This document shows, piece by piece, positions 21,236 to 34,600 of a stretch of 64,000 nt of DNA. The stretch's first letter is position 1. Each line of letters begins with the position of its first letter. The stretch comes from Sorghum bicolor. Lineage: Eukaryota > Streptophyta > Magnoliopsida > Poales > Poaceae. The notes below the pieces were generated by a model. It saw only the letters and a program-made list of their open reading frames with translations, had not been told where the DNA came from and did no database searches. The stretch spans positions 26,075,317 to 26,139,316 of the forward strand of contig NC_012873.2 in NCBI RefSeq assembly GCF_000003195.3. The letters are read 5' to 3'. The position numbers and the translations under genes are program-made.

Positions 21236-24200
21236 ATGTCTCGTGGCACCCGAGGTGCGGAACAATGTGCAAACATGAATCCACCACCTCCTCCTCCACT
21301 ACCAAATCCAGCTGAGCTGATGCAAATGATGGTGGAAAATCAGAGGATGCTCACTGAGACCATCAATCGGATGGCAAATCAGGGTGGCCGTAATGCACAG
21401 GAAGGGCCAGCTCCTAACCAGTATAGTAGTTTCAAGGACTTCATGGATACGAAGCCCCCACCTTTCAGAGAAGCTGAAGAACCCCTTCAAGCTGAAGAGT
21501 GGCTGAATACGGTGGAACAAAAGTTTCGCCTACTCCGTTTGACTGAAGGTTTGAAGGCGGAGTATGCCGCTCATCAACTGCAAGGGCCGGCAGGCATCTG
21601 GTGGAATCAGTACCGGGAAGCTCTACCGCCTGACACGGTGATTGATTGGAATCTTTTCCGTGAGGCGTTCAAAGGGCATTTCATTCCTCCGGGTGTTATG
21701 GAGATGAAGCACACCGAGTTCATGCAGCTGACTCAGGGCAACAAGACTCGGAAGGAGTATTTGCATGCTTTCAATCACTTGTCTAGGTATGCTCCTGAGT
21801 TTGTGGACACGGAGACGAAAAAGATCGCTAGTTTCAAGCGGGGTTTGGGTCCCAAATTGCTGAAGACTATGGGCCGCACTAAGTGTGCAACTTTCAATGA
21901 GTTTGTCAGTGATGCTCTTACTCAAGAGAATTATAACACTGTGTACACTGCGACCAAGACTCGCAAGAGGGCTTTTGAGGCCGGGGCAGGATCATCTCAG
22001 TCCAAGGCTCCAGTGGCAGCTAAGCCACCATTCCGTGCTCCAACCCCCAACCAGCGATACCGCCCTCCGATGAAGAAGAATCAGGCAAAGACGGGTTTTC
22101 GCAAGGGGTACTCTATTGCTCTTCCTAGGGGCAACACGGGGCCCAACTATGCCAAGACTCCACCTGCCAACCGTCCGTGCTGGAACTGCAATCAGACCGG
22201 GCATTGGCAGAGCAACTGTCCTTACCCGCCAAAGAAGGGCAACCAGGGGAACGTCCGTCAGGGGCGTGTTCATTACACCACTGTGGAGGCAATCCCTGCT
22301 GGTGAGGTAGTCACGGCTGGTAAGTTTCTGGTCAATCAACATGATGCACTCGTGCTTTTTGATTCTGGAGCATCGCATTCTTTTGTGAGTTCTGAATTTA
22401 TATCTAAGCATAGCATCAAGACCATCACACTTGATAAGGGCAGTTATTGTATTAGTGCTGCGGGAAATGATAGTTCCACCAATCAAGTGGTTTTGGGGGA
22501 AACTCTGGATATAGGAGGCCGTCAGTTTCTTGCTGATCTGGTTGTTTTACCCGGTGTGGGCATAGATGTAATTCTGGGGATGAAGTGGATGAGTGGTAAT
22601 GGAGTTCTTATTGACACCACCACTCGCGTAGTGATGTTGAAAGACCCAGATACCAAGGAGGCATTTCTAGTGCAACTTCCTCGTGATATTCAAATCCGTA
22701 GCACTGTGAATGCAGTTACCTCTAAGGCTATTCAGGATATTCCGGTGGTGTGTGAGTTTCCGGATGTCTTTCCTGATGATCTACCCGGGCTTCCTCCGGA
22801 TCGGGATGTGGAGTTTAAAATTGAATTGATTCCAGGCACCGCTCCGATCTCTAGAAGACCTTATAGGATGCCGCCCAATGAATTAGCTGGGCTTAAGACC
22901 CAACTAAATGAGTTGTTGCAGAAGGGTCTTATTCGTCCTAGTTCTTCTCCCTGGGGTTGTCCGGCTATCTTTGTGAAGAAGAAAGATCAATCTTTGCGCA
23001 TGTGTGTGGACTATCGTCCCCTAAATGCGGTGACAATCAAGAACAAATACCCTCTCCCTCGCATTGACATCCTGTTTGATCAGTTGTCTAAAGCTAAGGT
23101 ATTCTCCAAGATTGATTTGCGATCTGGGTACCATCAAATCAAGATCCGTCTCGAAGATATACCTAAGACGGCTTTCTCGACGAGGTATGGGTTGTATGAG
23201 TACCTTGTCATGTCCTTCGGGCTTACGAATGCACCTGCTCATTTCATGTATCTTATGAATTTGGTGTTCATGCCCGAATTGGACAAGTTTGTAGTGGTCT
23301 TCATTGATGATATCTTGGTATATTCTTGCAATGAAGAGGAGCATGCTGAGCATCTGCGTGTAGTGTTGTCGCGTTTGCGCGAACATCAGCTTTATGCTAA
23401 GTTTAGCAAATGCGAGTTTTGGCTAAAGAAAGTACCTTTCTTGGGCCATGTCTTATCTGAAGAAGGCATATCAGTAGATCCGGCTAAGGTGCAAGAGGTA
23501 CTGGATTGGAAAGTTCCAACTTCGGTACACGAGGTTCGGAGTTTTCTCGGTCTGGCTGGGTATTACCGTCGATTTATTCTGGAGTTCTCCAAAATATCCA
23601 AGCCTATGACTCGTCTACTTCAGAAAGATGAAAAGTTTGTGTGGACACCTGAGTGTGAAGAGGCATTCCACAAGCTAAGGACACTGTTGACATCAGCTCC
23701 TGTCCTAGCTCAACCTGATATCGAGAAGCCTTTCGATGTCTTTTGTGACGCATCCGGCATTGGTTTAGGTTGTGTGTTGATGCAGGAAGGTCGTGTCATC
23801 ACGTATGCCTCGCGCCAACTTCGAAAGCATGAGGTCAATTACCCCACTCATGACTTAGAATTGGCAGCAGTTGTGCATGCTTTAAAAATCTGGAGGCATT
23901 ATCTGCTGGGTAATCTGTGTAATATCTACACCGATCATAAGAGCCTCAAGTATATCTTCACTCAACCTGAACTGAACATGCGGCAGCGAAGGTGGCTTGA
24001 GTTGATTAAAGACTATAATCTCCAAGTGCACTATCATCCGGGCAAGGCAAACGTGGTGGCGGATGCCTTGAGTCGGAAAGCGCATTGTCACTCAATCCGA
24101 GTAGAAGATCCGTTGTTGTCACATCTTATGCATCCACTTGTGCTCAACCAGATTTCTCTGGAAAGTACCATTCGCAATCGAGTCATCGAATTGCAGCAGA

Positions 24201-25600
24201 CAGATGTAGGCATCTACCATATCAAGAGAAAGATGAAAGAAGAAGAAACCAAGCATTTCCGGGTTGATGAAAATGGAATTCTTTGGTTCAAGGATCGACT
24301 TGTGGTCCCAAAAGACCGCGAGCTGCGAAATCAGATCTTATCTGAAGCTCATTCATCCAAAATGTCTATCCATCCTGGTAGTAGCAAGATGTATCAGGAT
24401 CTGAAACCTTTGTTTTGGTGGACAAAGATGAAAAAGGAGATAGCGGCTTTCGTCGCTCGCTGTGACAATTGTTGTCGCGTGAAGGCTGTTCACATGAAAG
24501 CTGGTTTGCTTCAACCCTTGTCAATTTCTGGTTGGAAATGGGAAGAAGTCAGCATGGATTTCATCAGTGGACTCCCAACTTCTGTTAAGGGTTATGACTC
24601 TATCTGGGTGGTTGTAGATCGTTTGACCAAGGTTGCTCGATTTATTCCAGTCCGAACTGATTATCGTCCTCATCAGTATGCGGAGTTGTATTTCGAGCAC
24701 ATTGTTCGTCAGTATGGTGTGCCTCGAACAATCATATCTGATCGTGGACCACAGTTCACTGCTCGTTTTTGGGAATGTCTTCATGAGCAGATTGGTACTC
24801 ACTTGGTCCGCAGCTCTGCTTATCATCCCCAAACAGCAGGTCAAACTGAACGAGTCAACCAGATCCTTGAAGATATGTTGAGGGCATGTGCTCTCTCATC
24901 AAAAGGTTCTTGGGTCAAGTGGTTGCCATTAGCTGAGTTCTCCTACAACAACAGTTATCAGGAGAGTATCAAAATGGCTCCATTTGAAGCCTTGTACGGT
25001 CGAAAGTGTCGAACCCCTTTGAACTGGGTAGAAGCTGGAGAGCGAAGATACTACGGCATCGATTTCGTGAACGAAGCGGAGCAGAAAGTCCGTGTTATCC
25101 AGCAACACCTGGAAGCTGCTCAAGCTCGTCAGAAAAGTTATGCCGACAAGAGAAGGAAGCCGATTGAGTATTCGGTTGGTGACCATGTGTACATCAAGGT
25201 GTCTCCGATGAAGGGTGTACAAAGGTTCGGAGTCAAGCGAAAGCTTGCGCCTCGCTATGTGGGACCTTATCGGATTCTCAAAAAGAAAGGGAATGTGGCA
25301 TACAAAGTTCAACTTCCAGTTGCGCTTCGAGCTATCTTCCCTGTTTTCCACGTATCACAATTGAAGAAGTGCCTTCGTGTACCGGAGGAACGAGTGGAAA
25401 TTCGAGATATCAAGTTGAAGTCAGACTTGGTGTATGAGGAGAAACCCGTAGCGATTCTTGATCGCAAGGAACGGGAAACGCGTAATCGTGTGGTTAAACT
25501 CTACAAGGTGTTGTGGAGCAACCACGGGGAAGAAGATGCCACTTGGGAGACGGAGGATTATTTAAAAGAAGTTTACAAAACCTTCTTCGAAAATCAGTAA
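21236..25600 (+). CDS. gag-pol: T1 gag-pol polyprotein with chromodomain, intact, 1454 aa
   Basis: The start [10 protein letters not shown] is chosen over upstream codons because it follows TTTTCAG and matches the start of gag in E (MVQTRGGG). Order: Gag with the conserved [13 protein letters not shown] and LQGPAGIWW segments, CCHC knuckle [14 protein letters not shown] (near residue 315), aspartic protease DSGASHSF (near 376), reverse transcriptase with FIDD (near 690), RNase H ([13 protein letters not shown], near 837), integrase finger (near 1040-1080) and D-D-E core in [17 protein letters not shown] and GQTERVNQ (near 1107-1204), then a C-terminal chromodomain ([16 protein letters not shown]). 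The chromodomain and CCHC pattern place it in the Tekay/Del chromovirus clade. Chromodomains there are thought to steer integration to heterochromatin. No disabling change is visible. Confidence 0.96.
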   Translation: MSRGTRGAEQCANMNPPPPPPLPNPAELMQMMVENQRMLTETINRMANQGGRNAQEGPAPNQYSSFKDFMDTKPPPFREAEEPLQAEEWLNTVEQKFRLLRLTEGLKAEYAAHQLQGPAGIWWNQYREALPPDTVIDWNLFREAFKGHFIPPGVMEMKHTEFMQLTQGNKTRKEYLHAFNHLSRYAPEFVDTETKKIASFKRGLGPKLLKTMGRTKCATFNEFVSDALTQENYNTVYTATKTRKRAFEAGAGSSQSKAPVAAKPPFRAPTPNQRYRPPMKKNQAKTGFRKGYSIALPRGNTGPNYAKTPPANRPCWNCNQTGHWQSNCPYPPKKGNQGNVRQGRVHYTTVEAIPAGEVVTAGKFLVNQHDALVLFDSGASHSFVSSEFISKHSIKTITLDKGSYCISAAGNDSSTNQVVLGETLDIGGRQFLADLVVLPGVGIDVILGMKWMSGNGVLIDTTTRVVMLKDPDTKEAFLVQLPRDIQIRSTVNAVTSKAIQDIPVVCEFPDVFPDDLPGLPPDRDVEFKIELIPGTAPISRRPYRMPPNELAGLKTQLNELLQKGLIRPSSSPWGCPAIFVKKKDQSLRMCVDYRPLNAVTIKNKYPLPRIDILFDQLSKAKVFSKIDLRSGYHQIKIRLEDIPKTAFSTRYGLYEYLVMSFGLTNAPAHFMYLMNLVFMPELDKFVVVFIDDILVYSCNEEEHAEHLRVVLSRLREHQLYAKFSKCEFWLKKVPFLGHVLSEEGISVDPAKVQEVLDWKVPTSVHEVRSFLGLAGYYRRFILEFSKISKPMTRLLQKDEKFVWTPECEEAFHKLRTLLTSAPVLAQPDIEKPFDVFCDASGIGLGCVLMQEGRVITYASRQLRKHEVNYPTHDLELAAVVHALKIWRHYLLGNLCNIYTDHKSLKYIFTQPELNMRQRRWLELIKDYNLQVHYHPGKANVVADALSRKAHCHSIRVEDPLLSHLMHPLVLNQISLESTIRNRVIELQQTDVGIYHIKRKMKEEETKHFRVDENGILWFKDRLVVPKDRELRNQILSEAHSSKMSIHPGSSKMYQDLKPLFWWTKMKKEIAAFVARCDNCCRVKAVHMKAGLLQPLSISGWKWEEVSMDFISGLPTSVKGYDSIWVVVDRLTKVARFIPVRTDYRPHQYAELYFEHIVRQYGVPRTIISDRGPQFTARFWECLHEQIGTHLVRSSAYHPQTAGQTERVNQILEDMLRACALSSKGSWVKWLPLAEFSYNNSYQESIKMAPFEALYGRKCRTPLNWVEAGERRYYGIDFVNEAEQKVRVIQQHLEAAQARQKSYADKRRKPIEYSVGDHVYIKVSPMKGVQRFGVKRKLAPRYVGPYRILKKKGNVAYKVQLPVALRAIFPVFHVSQLKKCLRVPEERVEIRDIKLKSDLVYEEKPVAILDRKERETRNRVVKLYKVLWSNHGEEDATWETEDYLKEVYKTFFENQ

Positions 25601-25632
25601 GCTTTCAAATCTCGGGACGAGATTTTTGTAAT
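25601..25632 (+). other. T1 3' untranslated segment
   Basis: A very short stretch between the gag-pol stop and the polypurine tract, typical of chromoviruses. It includes TCTCGGGACGAGATTTTTG, a small inverted repeat (CTCG..CGAG). Confidence 0.6.
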
Positions 25633-25641
25633 GGGGGAGGG
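25633..25641 (+). other. T1 polypurine tract
   Basis: GGGGGAGGG directly upstream of the 3' LTR. Confidence 0.88.
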
Positions 25642-25642
25642 C

Positions 25643-28600
25643 TGTAACACCCCAGTGTTATGGTTGCATCAAACATGTGCATAGCATGAGCATCATCTTT
25701 TATTCAAAGCATCCATGATCATCATCTATCTTGAGACATGTCATCCTTTGCAAAAATGTGTTTTAAATGGCTTAAATAGGTTTCCTATGCTTATGTTTGA
25801 GTGAACAATGCTTGTGTTTGTGCTTAATGCCTTGGTAAATAGCTTATCTATGCTTAACTCAATCTTGGGAACAATGTTCATGTTGATCACTTCTCCAAAA
25901 TAATCACTTAAGTCATACTTATTCAAATAGACCCTAGAAACCTCTTTTGCTTAGGCTTTTAAAAAGTGTTTCATAAAATGTTTGCATGTCAAAACTTCCT
26001 ACAGCAAAGTTGTAGCAAATTTTATAAGGAACAAAAGTTGTTTTATGGACATCTCATGAAAATGATCACAAATAGCTCAAAAGTGGCCCACAAGGCAGAT
26101 TTGGGGCTGTTTTCCACACTTAGAAAATTTTCTAAGTCCTGGGGGCTTTGCAGTTTGCTCGAGGGGGTGTTCTTCACCTTCCCGTTTGAATTCTAGAGCG
26201 AATCAAGCCTTGATCTTGTAAGCAATGTTGGAGTACTCGTGTAGCTCTCCAGCATGGAGCAATTAGCCAGCAAAATCATCGAGTGATTAGGGAGTAAATC
26301 GTCGGGCAAAATCGAGTTTCAGTCGGCTCGGGGGAAACTGAATCGCGTCGTCGTCAGTCAGGGGAAGCTCGCCGGTGTGCCGCGTGTTGGACTCGTGGCG
26401 TCCGTACGTCGCCGTTGGCCCCGCCCGTTAGTCCTCCGCGCATCCTTCATCTCGCCCCGGCGCCCCGGTCGCGTGGACAGAGCCATTTCCGCTCCCGGTG
26501 TCCTCTCTCTCTCTCGCGCGCGTCGTCGTTTCCGCGTCGCCGCCGTTGCTTCGGCGAGCTCGCGCGCGCGCATCTCCGTGTCTCCGGCCAAGCAGCTCGG
26601 TCCAGCGCTCCGCAAGCCTCTCCTCTCCACCGTCGTCGAGCTGGTTGCGACTGCCGAGCCTCGGTGAGCCCGCATTGCCTGCTCCGACGCGAGCTTACCT
26701 CGCCGGAGTTCCGCCATGGCCACCGGCGTCGTGGCCAGGGCTCTGTAGTCCACCATTCCTTCTCATTCTTGTCCCAAAAGCTTCGCTAGGTCTTGCTGTT
26801 GCTCGTCCTCGTTCTCTTCTGTCCTGTCTCCGGCCAGAGACGCCGGCGGTCGGCCGCGCACCACCGCCGTGCCGCCATTCGCGAGGGCGAGGTACCTAGA
26901 GCTCGGTAGAGTTAGGGTTTTGGGTACCGCTAGATGCGGATTGCAGTGGGGAGCACGATGGTGCCCTCGGCCAGCGCCGAGACCTCGCCGTCGGCGAGAT
27001 CTCCGGCGGTCAAGCCGCGCCTCTGCTTCTGGGTCACTGGCAGGTGGGGTCCGTTGACGCGCGGGTCCCCTCTGTCAGTCTCTCTTTCTCCTTTGTTTAA
27101 ATCAGAGTTTGAGCTGATTTTGTAAAAATCATATCTCTAGTTCTAGTGATCCAAAATTTGTGAAACAAATTTTGTGTTGTTTCTTGAGATGGCTAGTATT
27201 TAATAAAAATATAAAATGAATCATGTTGTCTGAGAAATTATTTAGTAAGGATTTAATCTTGTCATTTATGGATAAATGCATATCTCTGGTTTTACTGATT
27301 AGTTTGCTCTGAAATTTTTATGGTGGTCTTTGCATGGCATTAGAATGCTCTGATAATTATTTCATGATTTTTGGAGCACTGCAGTTGTGATATGTGATTT
27401 GTGTTTGAAATATGGCTTGTTTCTTTAATTAAATCACATAAAATAATGGGTGCTTAGGCTGGTGCTCTATTTTGGTGGTAAACTTGTTTATGGTATTCCT
27501 AAGATGTAAATAATCTGAAATCTGTTGTTTGACACTATATAAGTCATGTCTATGAATTTATGAGATAAATGCCTTGATACATGTTAAATGCATATCTTTA
27601 ATTTGGCATGTGCAATGGTCCTGAAATTTTTATGGTGGTGATCTGATGTTATACTTGTGCCTCTGTAATTTTTGTAGATTTATCTGAGCACTTTAACTAA
27701 TATCTTGTAAATATGCCTTATCAAAAATTAATTAATAAATACCTTGTTAAGTAATTGTTTTGGGGTTTTCAACTGATGATCTGGTGACCTTGTAATATGT
27801 TTGTGCTCATGAGTCATATGGTTGGCATGGTGTGTGTTTTGATCATGTCATTAAATAATTAACTATACGGTTAAATGCTGTCTGGACAGCAAGTGAGTAC
27901 TTTAACTTTGCTTAATGATAATTTGACTTTCTGTGAAACTTGTATAAAACAATGTTGTTCTAAACTTGTTGAACTAACTGTGGTTCAAATTTGAGGTCAT
28001 TTGGCCAAGTAGTTTAAAAGTTACAGCTGTTCCAAGTTGGGTTCCAGAAATAGGGATTCTCTGTTTTTCTGGGACAGAACCTGGAACTTTGTTAAAATGA
28101 CTAGTTTAATATTTGAATCTTGCTGTCATGTTTAAAGATGAGTGGTAGACAATTTCCTAAGCTTTCCAGAATGTCCTTACTCATGTTTGTTGGACCTGTC
28201 TATCTATAATTATGATTTATTTACTGAGCATACTTGTTTTATGTTGTTTGCTGCTTTAGTGCCATGATAGGTTTTGGGTTATGTTAGCTTGTTTATTCAT
28301 GTGAGTAGTATAACTCTTACTCCGTAAATGAGTGCCCAGTGAGTTGCTTGTGTTATTAAGCATTCATCTGTAGCATGTGCACCTTCTCATTCATCGAGCA
28401 TGCAATAGGTGCACCGGACGTGGCAGTTTCCTTCGAGCTCCAAGCGAACCCCGAAGGCCAGGAAGGCAGCCAGGAGGTGGAGGTCCAGCAAGCCGGACTC
28501 AAGGAGCCCGAAGAAGAAGTTGAGTGCCCGCATCACAAGCCGGCATCGTTCGTGAAAGGCAAGCCCCGGAGCATTCTAAGCCTCCTCTATTTTCAAAAGT

Positions 28601-30055
28601 TTACTTAATACGTTATATCTATTGATGCATTACGTATAGGAGTTGTGATGAAAATGTTGCTGCATTCTACCCTATCCTTGTCCAGATAACTTACCCTCCC
28701 CGGTTGTAGAGTTAGGTCCGAGTAGCAGCTTAGTTATGCTTTAACCGGTAGAAGTCGGGTGATATTCTGTCATCCGCGCGATATAGGGTTGTGTCGGGTC
28801 GCGATGGTCTATATGTGCTATCGTGGATGGAACCTGATTAAATTGATTTAAGTCGGGCGGAGTTTTGCAAGTTTGTAGTGACTCCGTCTGTGGCAGCTAA
28901 GGACCGATCGTTGTACGTCCTCTTGTCATGTTGAACGCATGCCTGACACTTAGTTGGCCGGATAACTCGTTCTGACCGCGAAGCCGAGGAGTATGACTCA
29001 GGCCGGAAGACCGACAAGTATAAAGTGCGCACTACCGGAGGAAGTGCGGTGTGCGGGGGACCATTGGCGTAAGCCCAAAGGCAGGTGAGTTAAAATTCCT
29101 GACCTCCCTGGCAGAGTGGTAGCCCTGGGAGTGCGGCGCTGATCGGAGCCGCGATTCCTGAGTTGTACCAAAGGTGACCCGTTGGCTCTCCGGCAGGGGA
29201 TGCTTGGGTGAGTGCTAGGAATAAACCTCCAGCTGGATAGGAATTCGATTCAAATCGCCGTCTCTCCCGGTTAGTGAGAACTTGACAGAGCAGCGGCAAA
29301 CGTAGCATTCACTAATAAACTTGGTTCATGATAATGATGATAGCAAGAAGAACATATGATGAAATTGATATGGTTATTATTGTTTGGAATAATCAAGTGA
29401 TGTGTTGTAGTACAGGTGCTAATCTAGTGGTAGGCTGATGATAAATAAATCTGATGCTCTTAAAATGACTTAGTGGTATGTTAAGCTTTTGGCAAAGAGG
29501 TGAGTCAACCAGCTCCACTTAAAATTCAGCCTTGCATGATCCTTGGTGTCTTTTATGTTTTACTAGACGGGTAAGTCTAGCTGAGTACATCCTCGTACTC
29601 AGGGTTTATTCCCACCTGTTGCAGATGATATCTTCTATGACGGTTTCTGCAAGACCTGTCTCCATCCCGCTGGGGATGAGGACTAACCGTTGGGCACGGT
29701 TCTCTAATCTTCTCGTCTATGATGCTTTTGGGAGGATGATCTAGACTCTGGCAGTAACAAACTTGTGAACTGAACTTTGAACAAGTGTGTGTACTTATTT
29801 TGCTTCCGCTACTTCGAACAAGTGTTGTAATAACTTAATACTCCGATGTGGTGCCGCTTCGACGGCAATGAATGACTATGTAACATTCGTTGTATTTATG
29901 TTGAACTATTACGATCTGGGTTTGTTGCGAGTTGGTTTGAAGTCCTTCGTGATTTCGATTGACTACCGGGATTATATGGGCTCAAGTTTAGAAACTTGAT
30001 TGTTTGACGATCGTTTCTGCACTTGAACTCTTATAATTTGGTCGGTTCTGTGACA
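25643..30055 (+). repeat. T1 3' LTR
   Basis: 4413 bp, more than 99 percent identical to 14563-18974 by eye. Differences are scattered single bases and two one- or two-base length changes (for example the CT repeat near 26505). It carries the same small ORF (28375-28608) and conserved block (about 28880-29310). Confidence 0.94.
28375..28608 (+). other. Small LTR-internal ORF (77 codons), copy in T1 3' LTR
   Basis: The same frame as 17294-17527 with one residue changed (HHEP to HHKP). Being a reverse-transcription copy of the same LTR, it adds no independent evidence for coding. Confidence 0.3.
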
Positions 30056-30060
30056 CCGTC
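30056..30060. repeat. Target-site duplication CCGTC, right copy (T1)
   Basis: Partner of 14558-14562. The LTR of R resumes immediately (CCATCTTGATAGCC), matching the uninterrupted sequence near 43152. Confidence 0.9.
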
Positions 30061-30716
30061 CCATCTTGATAGCCTGGTGATGATTACGCGTGCTCCTGCG
30101 TTCTGCCCTGCACGCCGCCTCGCGCTGGTTCTGAGGTCGCACGCTTGTACGCTATGGCGGCAGATCCGGCGGGGTAGTTGCGGTGTTTTCAGTCGACGCC
30201 CAACTCGTCCCTAGGAAGGAATGTTCGGTCGAGGGTCGGACGCCGTGTAATGTGCTGATATCCGGAGCGCTGACCTTGGATGTCTCGAGGGGGTCCCGAT
30301 TAGACGTTTCATCCTTGTTTCTGGCGTCCTGACACGACCTGGGTCGTTCGGTGGGGAAGGCTGCAAAAAGAACGATGGGACGGGTGCCTGTTCCCTATCA
30401 CGCTTTCCGTGACCAGTGTGTTAGGTGGGAAAATGGTAGGTGCATTAAATGCCCTGGCTCTCGTGCGTGCGTCAGGCGGCGGACAGTGTCCTTGCGCTCG
30501 ACGCTTCCCGACTTTCTCGAGCCTGTTTCCGTATTCGACGGCAGCTAGCACTCGACCCTTGATCGATTCGCTCGACGTTATTTCCATCTTCGAGGCTGCG
30601 GTCGTCGATGGCTGCGTATATGTACGGCCAGAGCGTCGAGACGAGGGCCTCGTCCTGCGTACGGATAGTCTCGTTACGTGCACCGGTGAGGGTACCCCTT
30701 ATTGATACCCTCGACA
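30061..30716 (-). repeat. Element R 3' LTR, part 2
   Basis: Continues the LTR from 14562 and ends at CCCTCGACA. With part 1 it makes 1038 bp against 1041 bp for the 5' LTR. Confidence 0.92.
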
Positions 30717-30730
30717 GTAGCCCCTGAGTC
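30717..30730 (-). other. Element R polypurine tract
   Basis: GACTCAGGGGCTAC on the minus strand, abutting the inner edge of the 3' LTR. Confidence 0.82.
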
Positions 30731-31497
30731 TCCATTTGAGCGCTGGCGCTCGAGTGGAGGCTTTTACTCTTGGGTCGAGTTTCCGTGGGGGAACGTGAGC
30801 GACCCCGCGGGGGTAGCCCCCGAGCCTTTGAAGGAGTTTTTGACTCCTTCGAGGGTTATATTGCCTAGTTTGCAGAAACGCTATCGACACCAGTGGTGGT
30901 AGGTTCTGATTGGCTCGTTTCGCGTGGAGGTTTCGACGTACTCTCGATAGAGCGAGCGTCTTCCACCCCAGATTGAGTTCCTAGCGGGTAGTCCAAGTGA
31001 GAACCTATGCCCTTTTCGAGGGGGTCAGCTGTAACCCGGAGGTGTTCTCATAAAGCAGGGTCGACGTGGTCGGGGATACCGGTCTCATTCGATAGAGTCC
31101 GGCGGCTCGATGCCTCCCGTCGGGGGGATTCCTCTCGACTGTCTCGACCCTACCTTGGACATCGCCAGCGAGTCTTCGAGGCGGGCCTCGATCTTCGACC
31201 GCTCACTGGGGATCCCAGACTCCGGTGCTCGAGATCGGCTGTCGAACCCTTTCGTTGGGCCAGCCTGCGACCTCTCGAGGCTTTCGCGTGTACGCCCCTT
31301 GGCTTACAAAGGAAGGAAGTGGAGGTGGCGGTTCACCTTTTTGCCCGTTGGGCGCGCCTTTTCAGGTGGGTGACGTTACGACACTGCGTCGGCGTGGAAT
31401 TCGGAGCGTCCCGCCTGTGAGGGGAAAGAGACAGGTGGCGCATTTATGGGGGGACGTTACCTTATTTCTCAGATCTGTCCGTTAGCGGATCGTGGCT
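30731..31497. other. Element R 3' non-coding region, upstream region of the antisense gene
   Basis: A GC-rich stretch rich in TCGA words. It holds no protein of known family on either strand. On the plus strand it is the promoter-side flank of the antisense extra ORF. Confidence 0.55.
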
Positions 31498-31505
31498 TAT
31501 AAATA
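31498..31505 (+). promoter_or_regulatory. TATA box of the antisense extra ORF in R
   Basis: TATAAATA lies 132 bp upstream of the ATG at 31630, on the strand opposite gag-pol, and is followed by a CT-rich leader (TTCTTTCTTCTGCC). It suggests the extra ORF has its own promoter rather than using the LTR. Confidence 0.6.
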
Positions 31506-31629
31506 CGCCGTGGCACCGCCGCCGTTCTTTCTTCTGCCTCCCATCTTCACTCTTGCCTTAGCCTTCTTGCCGTCTCACGCGCACACGCCTGTAAGACTCG
31601 TCGCCGCCGACGACTAGCGCCCGTCGTCG

Positions 31630-34600
31630 ATGACGGAGCGCCGGTTGTTAGAGCTTGAGAAAGAGGGACAGCTGCGCCGCCGTACCTCGCTATTGTCGCC
31701 AGAGTGGGTCGCGCCGCCGGCGAGTCACAGGGAGCCCCAGCCGCCCGAGGGCTACGTGGTGTCGTTCGCCAAGTTCCACCGCCACGGCCTGGGCGCGCCC
31801 CCGAGCCGCTTCATGCGGGCCCTCTGCTTCCACTATGGGGTGGAGCTCCAGCACTTCTCCCCAAACGCCATCACCGTCGCGGCGGTCTTCGCCGCGGTGT
31901 GTGAGGGCTATCTGGGGATGATGCCCCACTGGGATCTGTGGCTCCACCTCTACAGGGGCGAGCTTTTCAACGCCCCACCGGAACCACCGGCGTGAGGAAG
32001 CACGTGCGGGCCGGGTGCCTCAACCTGGTATTGAAGACGAAGAAGACAGAAAGGCCGCGCGAGTACATCCCGGTGGGGCTGTCGTCGAACCACGCTGGGT
32101 GGGACTCTCAGTGGTTCTACCTGCGGAACGACGACGGTCTCTTCCCCGCCTACACGGGCCGTCTGATCACGGAGCGCCCGGACAACTAGACGTACGGCGT
32201 CGTCCAGGAGCACCAGTCGCGGCTCGACCCCCTCCTTGATGCCATGAAGAAGCTGCGCCTGGAAGGCCTGTCCGCCGCTCTCGTCCTCTCGGCCGTCCAT
32301 CGTCGAAGGGTCCTTCCCTTGATGTCTCGACCGTTGAGGATGGACTAGATGGGGCCGGGCGTCTCGTCCCAGGATCTCGAGGCTTGCCGGATGTCCAACG
32401 TGGCTCTGGCGGACGACGAGGTCGCTGCCTGGGTCAGGGCGGCCATTGCCGGTGACTTTAAGTCGGAGTATGTCAACGGCTTCCCTATGAGGCCCGACGA
32501 AGGCTCGGTCGATCTGGTATGTTTTCTTCTTCGCGCGTAGCCTTGATTCTGGGTTCCTTTTCCTCCCTTTTTTCTAAGTCCACTTTTATTCTGGCAGGGG
32601 CGGATCGACGTCCGGTCCTCGAGGCCCCCGGTAAGGGAGGACGAAGTTGATCGCGACGCGCGGCGCCGGTCCACCGAGAAGATGAAGTCCGCCAAGGACT
32701 CTAAGAAGAAGGGGGAGAAAAAGAAAAACCTTGACCGCCAAGCCTTAGAGGCGCGTCGGTCCAAATCCAGGCAGAGGGGAGAGCCTGAGGAGGAGTCCCC
32801 CAGCGACGAAGACGACGATGATGACGAGGACAGTGACGACTCTAAGGGGATGGCATCACGCCTCGATCGAATCCTCGAGGGTCCGCCTCGAGGCGACGTT
32901 GACGCCCCCCGGACAGAGACTCCAAAGGAAGGTCCAAGCGGATCTCACCGCCCTCGGGCCGACACCCCCCCCCGCCCCTAAGGCTGGTCAGGTCGCACCG
33001 CGTCCTCCCCCGGCGCCCAAAGAGGGCGGTCAAGCTAGGCCCCAGGCGATGGGGCCACTTACTCGCGGCCGCGCCGCAGCCTCCGAGAAAGGAGAGGCCG
33101 GCCGCAGGAGTGCCAGTCCCGGCACCCGCCAGGCGGGAACTGACGTGCCTAGGCCAGCATCTGCCCTCGAGGGGCCTGTAGCCTTGACGTGGGGTGGCTC
33201 GAGGCCCACCGGTCGGGGCAGCGGGAGGCGAGCTGTTCTCCCTGTGGGGTAAGCCTTTTCGATGTTGTGGCTTTTGTCTTCCTGCTCCTCTGCATTTCCT
33301 CATATGCCAATTTTTCTTTCTCAGGCTAAAGCGGACCCTCGAGCAGGCCCAGCCGTCCATGGCAAAGAGGCTCAAAACGGGAGCCGCCTCCAAGGAACCA
33401 GGTTCGTAGTTTATTTCTGGGCCTTGTGATGTTCTTGTGTAGGTTACTATAGCGTCTGACCTTTACCCTTTGTTTTGTAGGCTCCTCCGACTCCCAACCT
33501 CCAGCCGGCGTCGAGAGGGCTCCGCCTTGTCCCGTGCCTACCCCGTCGCCACCGACTTGTGGTGAGGCGCCCCAGACGCAAACGTCAGAGGGAGCCCCCG
33601 AGCCCCCTCGATTGGCGGTCGAGGTGGAACCCATCACCATCAGCGATACGTCTGACGGTAACGAAGCGTCTGGGGGTGCCCGCCCTATGGAGGAGGAAAC
33701 GTCGACCTCCCACGTCGCGGGACGGACTCCCTGGCCTGCTGGCCTTCGAGCTCTCGAGGAGGAGGAGCGGGAGCGCGAGGTGACGCGGCCGTCAGAGCAG
33801 CAGCAGCAACAACAACCCCAGTCGGAGGAGCAGCAGCTGCTGCTGCAGCATCAGCAGGAGGAGGAGCAGCAGCAGCAGGAGCAGCAACAGCAGGGGGGCC
33901 AAGAGGACGAGCCACTCGAGCCCCCGTCTCAAGGTTTGGCCCAACCGGCGCCACTGGCGCCGCAAGAGCCCGGCGATCAGGAGGAAAATTTGCCGGTGTA
34001 CGGCCCTCCCACCCCAGCGTGGCTCCTCCCGGGGGCGCCTGCCGCGATCCGAGCAGAGTCGAGGCGAGCGGACGGAGTGGTGGCGCTCGCCTGCATGATG
34101 CGCACCCCCACCGATCCCGAGTCCGAGATCAAGAGGATGATCTACGGCATGGACGGGATCGCCCCAGGGTTCCTCCGGGAGCGTCGAGCGTGGGAGGACC
34201 ACTTTCCCTCTGAGGAGGTTGAGATTGGGTCGTCAGGGAGCAAGGACGGTACCTGGAAGATGGTGGACGACGACGGGCGGTTCCCTTGCCTCGTCGACCT
34301 GTTCTTGCGCCACGGGGGTTCCCTCGAGACCGTCGAGAACCTTATTCGCGGCGTCAAGGCATGGGCTGATCGGGAGATGGAGAACTGGTGTCCCGATCGG
34401 ATTCGTATCCGAGCTTCCACCGACCCGTCCGAGCCCAATATCTTCCTCGACGACAAGAAGGAGGCCGAGAAGTGGGAGCATGTCGAGGAGCTCCGCCTTT
34501 GGATGAAGCACGTGGTGGGGCTCCTGTCGGACATCATCAACAACGGGCTCGGGCCTGCTTATTTTGTAAGTGTTTTTCGATCTTTGGTCTTCGTGGAGCC

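Larger units (their letters stand above)
14563..30055 (+). mobile_element. Tekay-type chromovirus T1 (Ty3/gypsy), complete, 15.5 kb, with extra ORF upstream of gag
   Basis: Two 4.41-kb LTRs with TG...CA ends and a 5-bp target duplication, a methionine-tRNA-like primer site, a 361-codon extra ORF, an intact gag-pol ending in a chromodomain, and a polypurine tract. The LTRs differ at about 30 of 4412 sites by eye, so it is the youngest long element here, as its position inside R requires. Both ORFs are uninterrupted; the copy looks autonomous. Tekay/Del chromoviruses have unusually long LTRs in grasses, which fits. Confidence 0.94.
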
